From an uncultured Bacteroidales bacterium (GTDB lineage Bacteria > Bacteroidota > Bacteroidia > Bacteroidales > P3): DNA of 64,000 nt. Shown here piece after piece: positions 63,210 to 64,000 of the stretch. The translations under genes were made by a program, and so were the position numbers. A model generated the notes under the pieces. The model was not told the DNA's origin, did no database searches, and saw nothing but the letters and a program-made list of their open reading frames with translations. The first letter of the stretch is position 1; every line of letters starts with the position of its first letter. The stretch lies in the NCBI GenBank assembly GCA_947175635.1, contig CAMWNM010000003.1, forward strand, positions 1 through 64,000. Direction: 5' to 3'.

Positions 63210-63797
63210 TCAGTCGCGAATGATGCTGAACATACCGTTGGCCTCCAACTTAATGATGCGTGAAGGCCGCAACTCGCCCGAAGCGCTTTCTTCCACTATC
63301 GCCACATGATCCACCGCCGCAATCAGTTCGTCGGATATATCAGACAGGGCAAGCGGAGAAGGCTGCCCCGAAAGATTGGCGGAGGTGGATACGACGGGTT
63401 TTCCGAAACGATGCACAAGTTCGGCGCAAAACAGGTTCCGGACCATACGGATGGCAATGCTGCCGTCGTTGCCCAATACATTCTGCGGCAACCCCACCCC
63501 CTTGGGATAAATCACGGTAAGGGGGGTGCTTTCCATCGCTTCGATCAAGTCGTAGGCCACAGACGGAACATCGGCCACATAACGCCGCAACATATCCATC
63601 GAATCCACCAGAATGATAAAACTCTTGTCTTCATCCCGATGCTTGAGCCGATAGACCCGGGATACCGCTTCGGCATCGGTGGCATCGCAACCGATGCCCC
63701 AAATGGTGTCGGTGGGATAAAGCAAGGTCTGCCCCCGTTGAAGCACTTTGACGCAGTTAAGCATCTGAAGCCCCGCCAATGATTTTTCGGTCTGCAT
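63210..63797 (-). CDS. tsaC: Threonylcarbamoyl-AMP synthase (TsaC/Sua5/YrdC)
   Basis: A 195-residue enzyme that makes the precursor of the t6A37 tRNA modification. Visible features are LLYPTDTIWGIGCDATD, KSFIILVDS, and SIAIRMVRN with VVSTSANLSG. The length equals the single YrdC domain, so the Sua5 C-terminal domain is absent. It lies 29 bases before porT, with the same strand and likely the same transcript. Confidence 0.94.
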   Translation of the reverse strand: MQTEKSLAGLQMLNCVKVLQRGQTLLYPTDTIWGIGCDATDAEAVSRVYRLKHRDEDKSFIILVDSMDMLRRYVADVPSVAYDLIEAMESTPLTVIYPKGVGLPQNVLGNDGSIAIRMVRNLFCAELVHRFGKPVVSTSANLSGQPSPLALSDISDELIAAVDHVAIVEESASGELRPSRIIKLEANGMFSIIRD

Positions 63798-63899
63798 ACC
63801 GTGAGGTTTATCGTTATACGTTCAGGACGCGGCCTCAACTTTTCCTAAACCGCGCTAACAGACAAAGTTCGTTAATTTTTCAGAAAACGCCAAAAGGCA

Positions 63900-64000
63900 T
63901 TACGCCCAAAGATAGAAATCCTTCACCAGTTCCTTATACGCGGCCGAATAGACACCCTTTCCCTGCTGAAGAAAGAGACGGTTTTCCTGCAAGGGAATCT
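63900..64000 (-). CDS. 3' end of a gene cut by the window edge
   Basis: The minus strand is open for 33 codons and ends in TAA at 63902-63900. The visible C-terminus ends in KELVKDFYLWA. It has the codon use of its neighbours and no internal stop. The family cannot be named from such a short piece. The region 63798-63899, between it and tsaC, contains no further features. Confidence 0.5.
   Translation of the reverse strand, partial: IPLQENRLFLQQGKGVYSAAYKELVKDFYLWA

Overview
The window is chromosomal DNA from an anaerobic member of the order Bacteroidales (phylum Bacteroidota). Evidence includes promoter boxes of the Bacteroides type (TAnnTTTG) before many genes, weak ribosome binding sites, phylum-typical families (DUF4293, PorT, type IX sorting domains, LytS/LytTR pairs), and a thiamine operon built on the anaerobic tyrosine lyase ThiH. 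No genus can be assigned. Most of the window is housekeeping. There is no phage, integron, CRISPR array, tRNA or rRNA.

Layout. 0.2-6 kb (minus): htpG, then an operon of a LytS-type kinase, a LytTR regulator and three uncharacterised proteins. 6.2-8.5 kb (minus): dciA-recF-ispH. 8.7-16.3 kb (plus): a DUF4293 protein, a phosphodiesterase, a bifunctional Rel, ackA, lpdA, rfbC and a lytic transglycosylase. 16.3-18.0 kb (minus): cysH and an M23/LysM peptidase. 18.1-20.7 kb (plus): a three-gene BtuFCD-type importer. 20.7-21.5 kb (minus): a histone-H1-like repeat protein. 21.8-27.7 kb (plus): a promoter, a TPP riboswitch and tenI/thiE-thiE-thiG-thiC-thiH-thiF. 27.7-34.6 kb (minus): guaB, three periplasmic SurA-like chaperones and a MoxR ATPase. 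34.8-37.5 kb (minus): an EamA transporter and a membrane-bound TPR-LuxR regulator. 37.8-48.9 kb (plus): three large surface or secreted proteins with type IX C-terminal sorting domains, the largest a 2225-residue gingipain-like adhesin. 49.2-50.4 kb (minus): an MFS transporter. 50.6-59.1 kb (plus): an EamA transporter, ileS, a DksA-like gene, lspA, an ABC-F ATPase and a prenyl synthase. 59.2-64 kb (minus): a cut-off gene, tsaC, porT, a flavoprotein, an unknown protein and rfbA.

How the parts work together. PorT and the three sorting-domain proteins point to a working type IX secretion system. The TPR-LuxR regulator is divergent from the secreted cluster and is a candidate controller of it. 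The SurA-like chaperones, LspA, M23 peptidase and transglycosylase serve envelope building. RfbA and RfbC, about 44 kb apart, belong to dTDP-rhamnose synthesis.

The most unusual signal is not a gene. A family of intergenic palindromic repeats, tandem at about 75-78 bp, occurs at five or six places. Most copies point the same way relative to the next gene, and the copy before guaB carries its -7 promoter box. Other points are an inverted HIGH motif in IleRS, promoter boxes almost touching start codons, a large foldback with competing helices before the thi promoter, and a thi operon without thiS.
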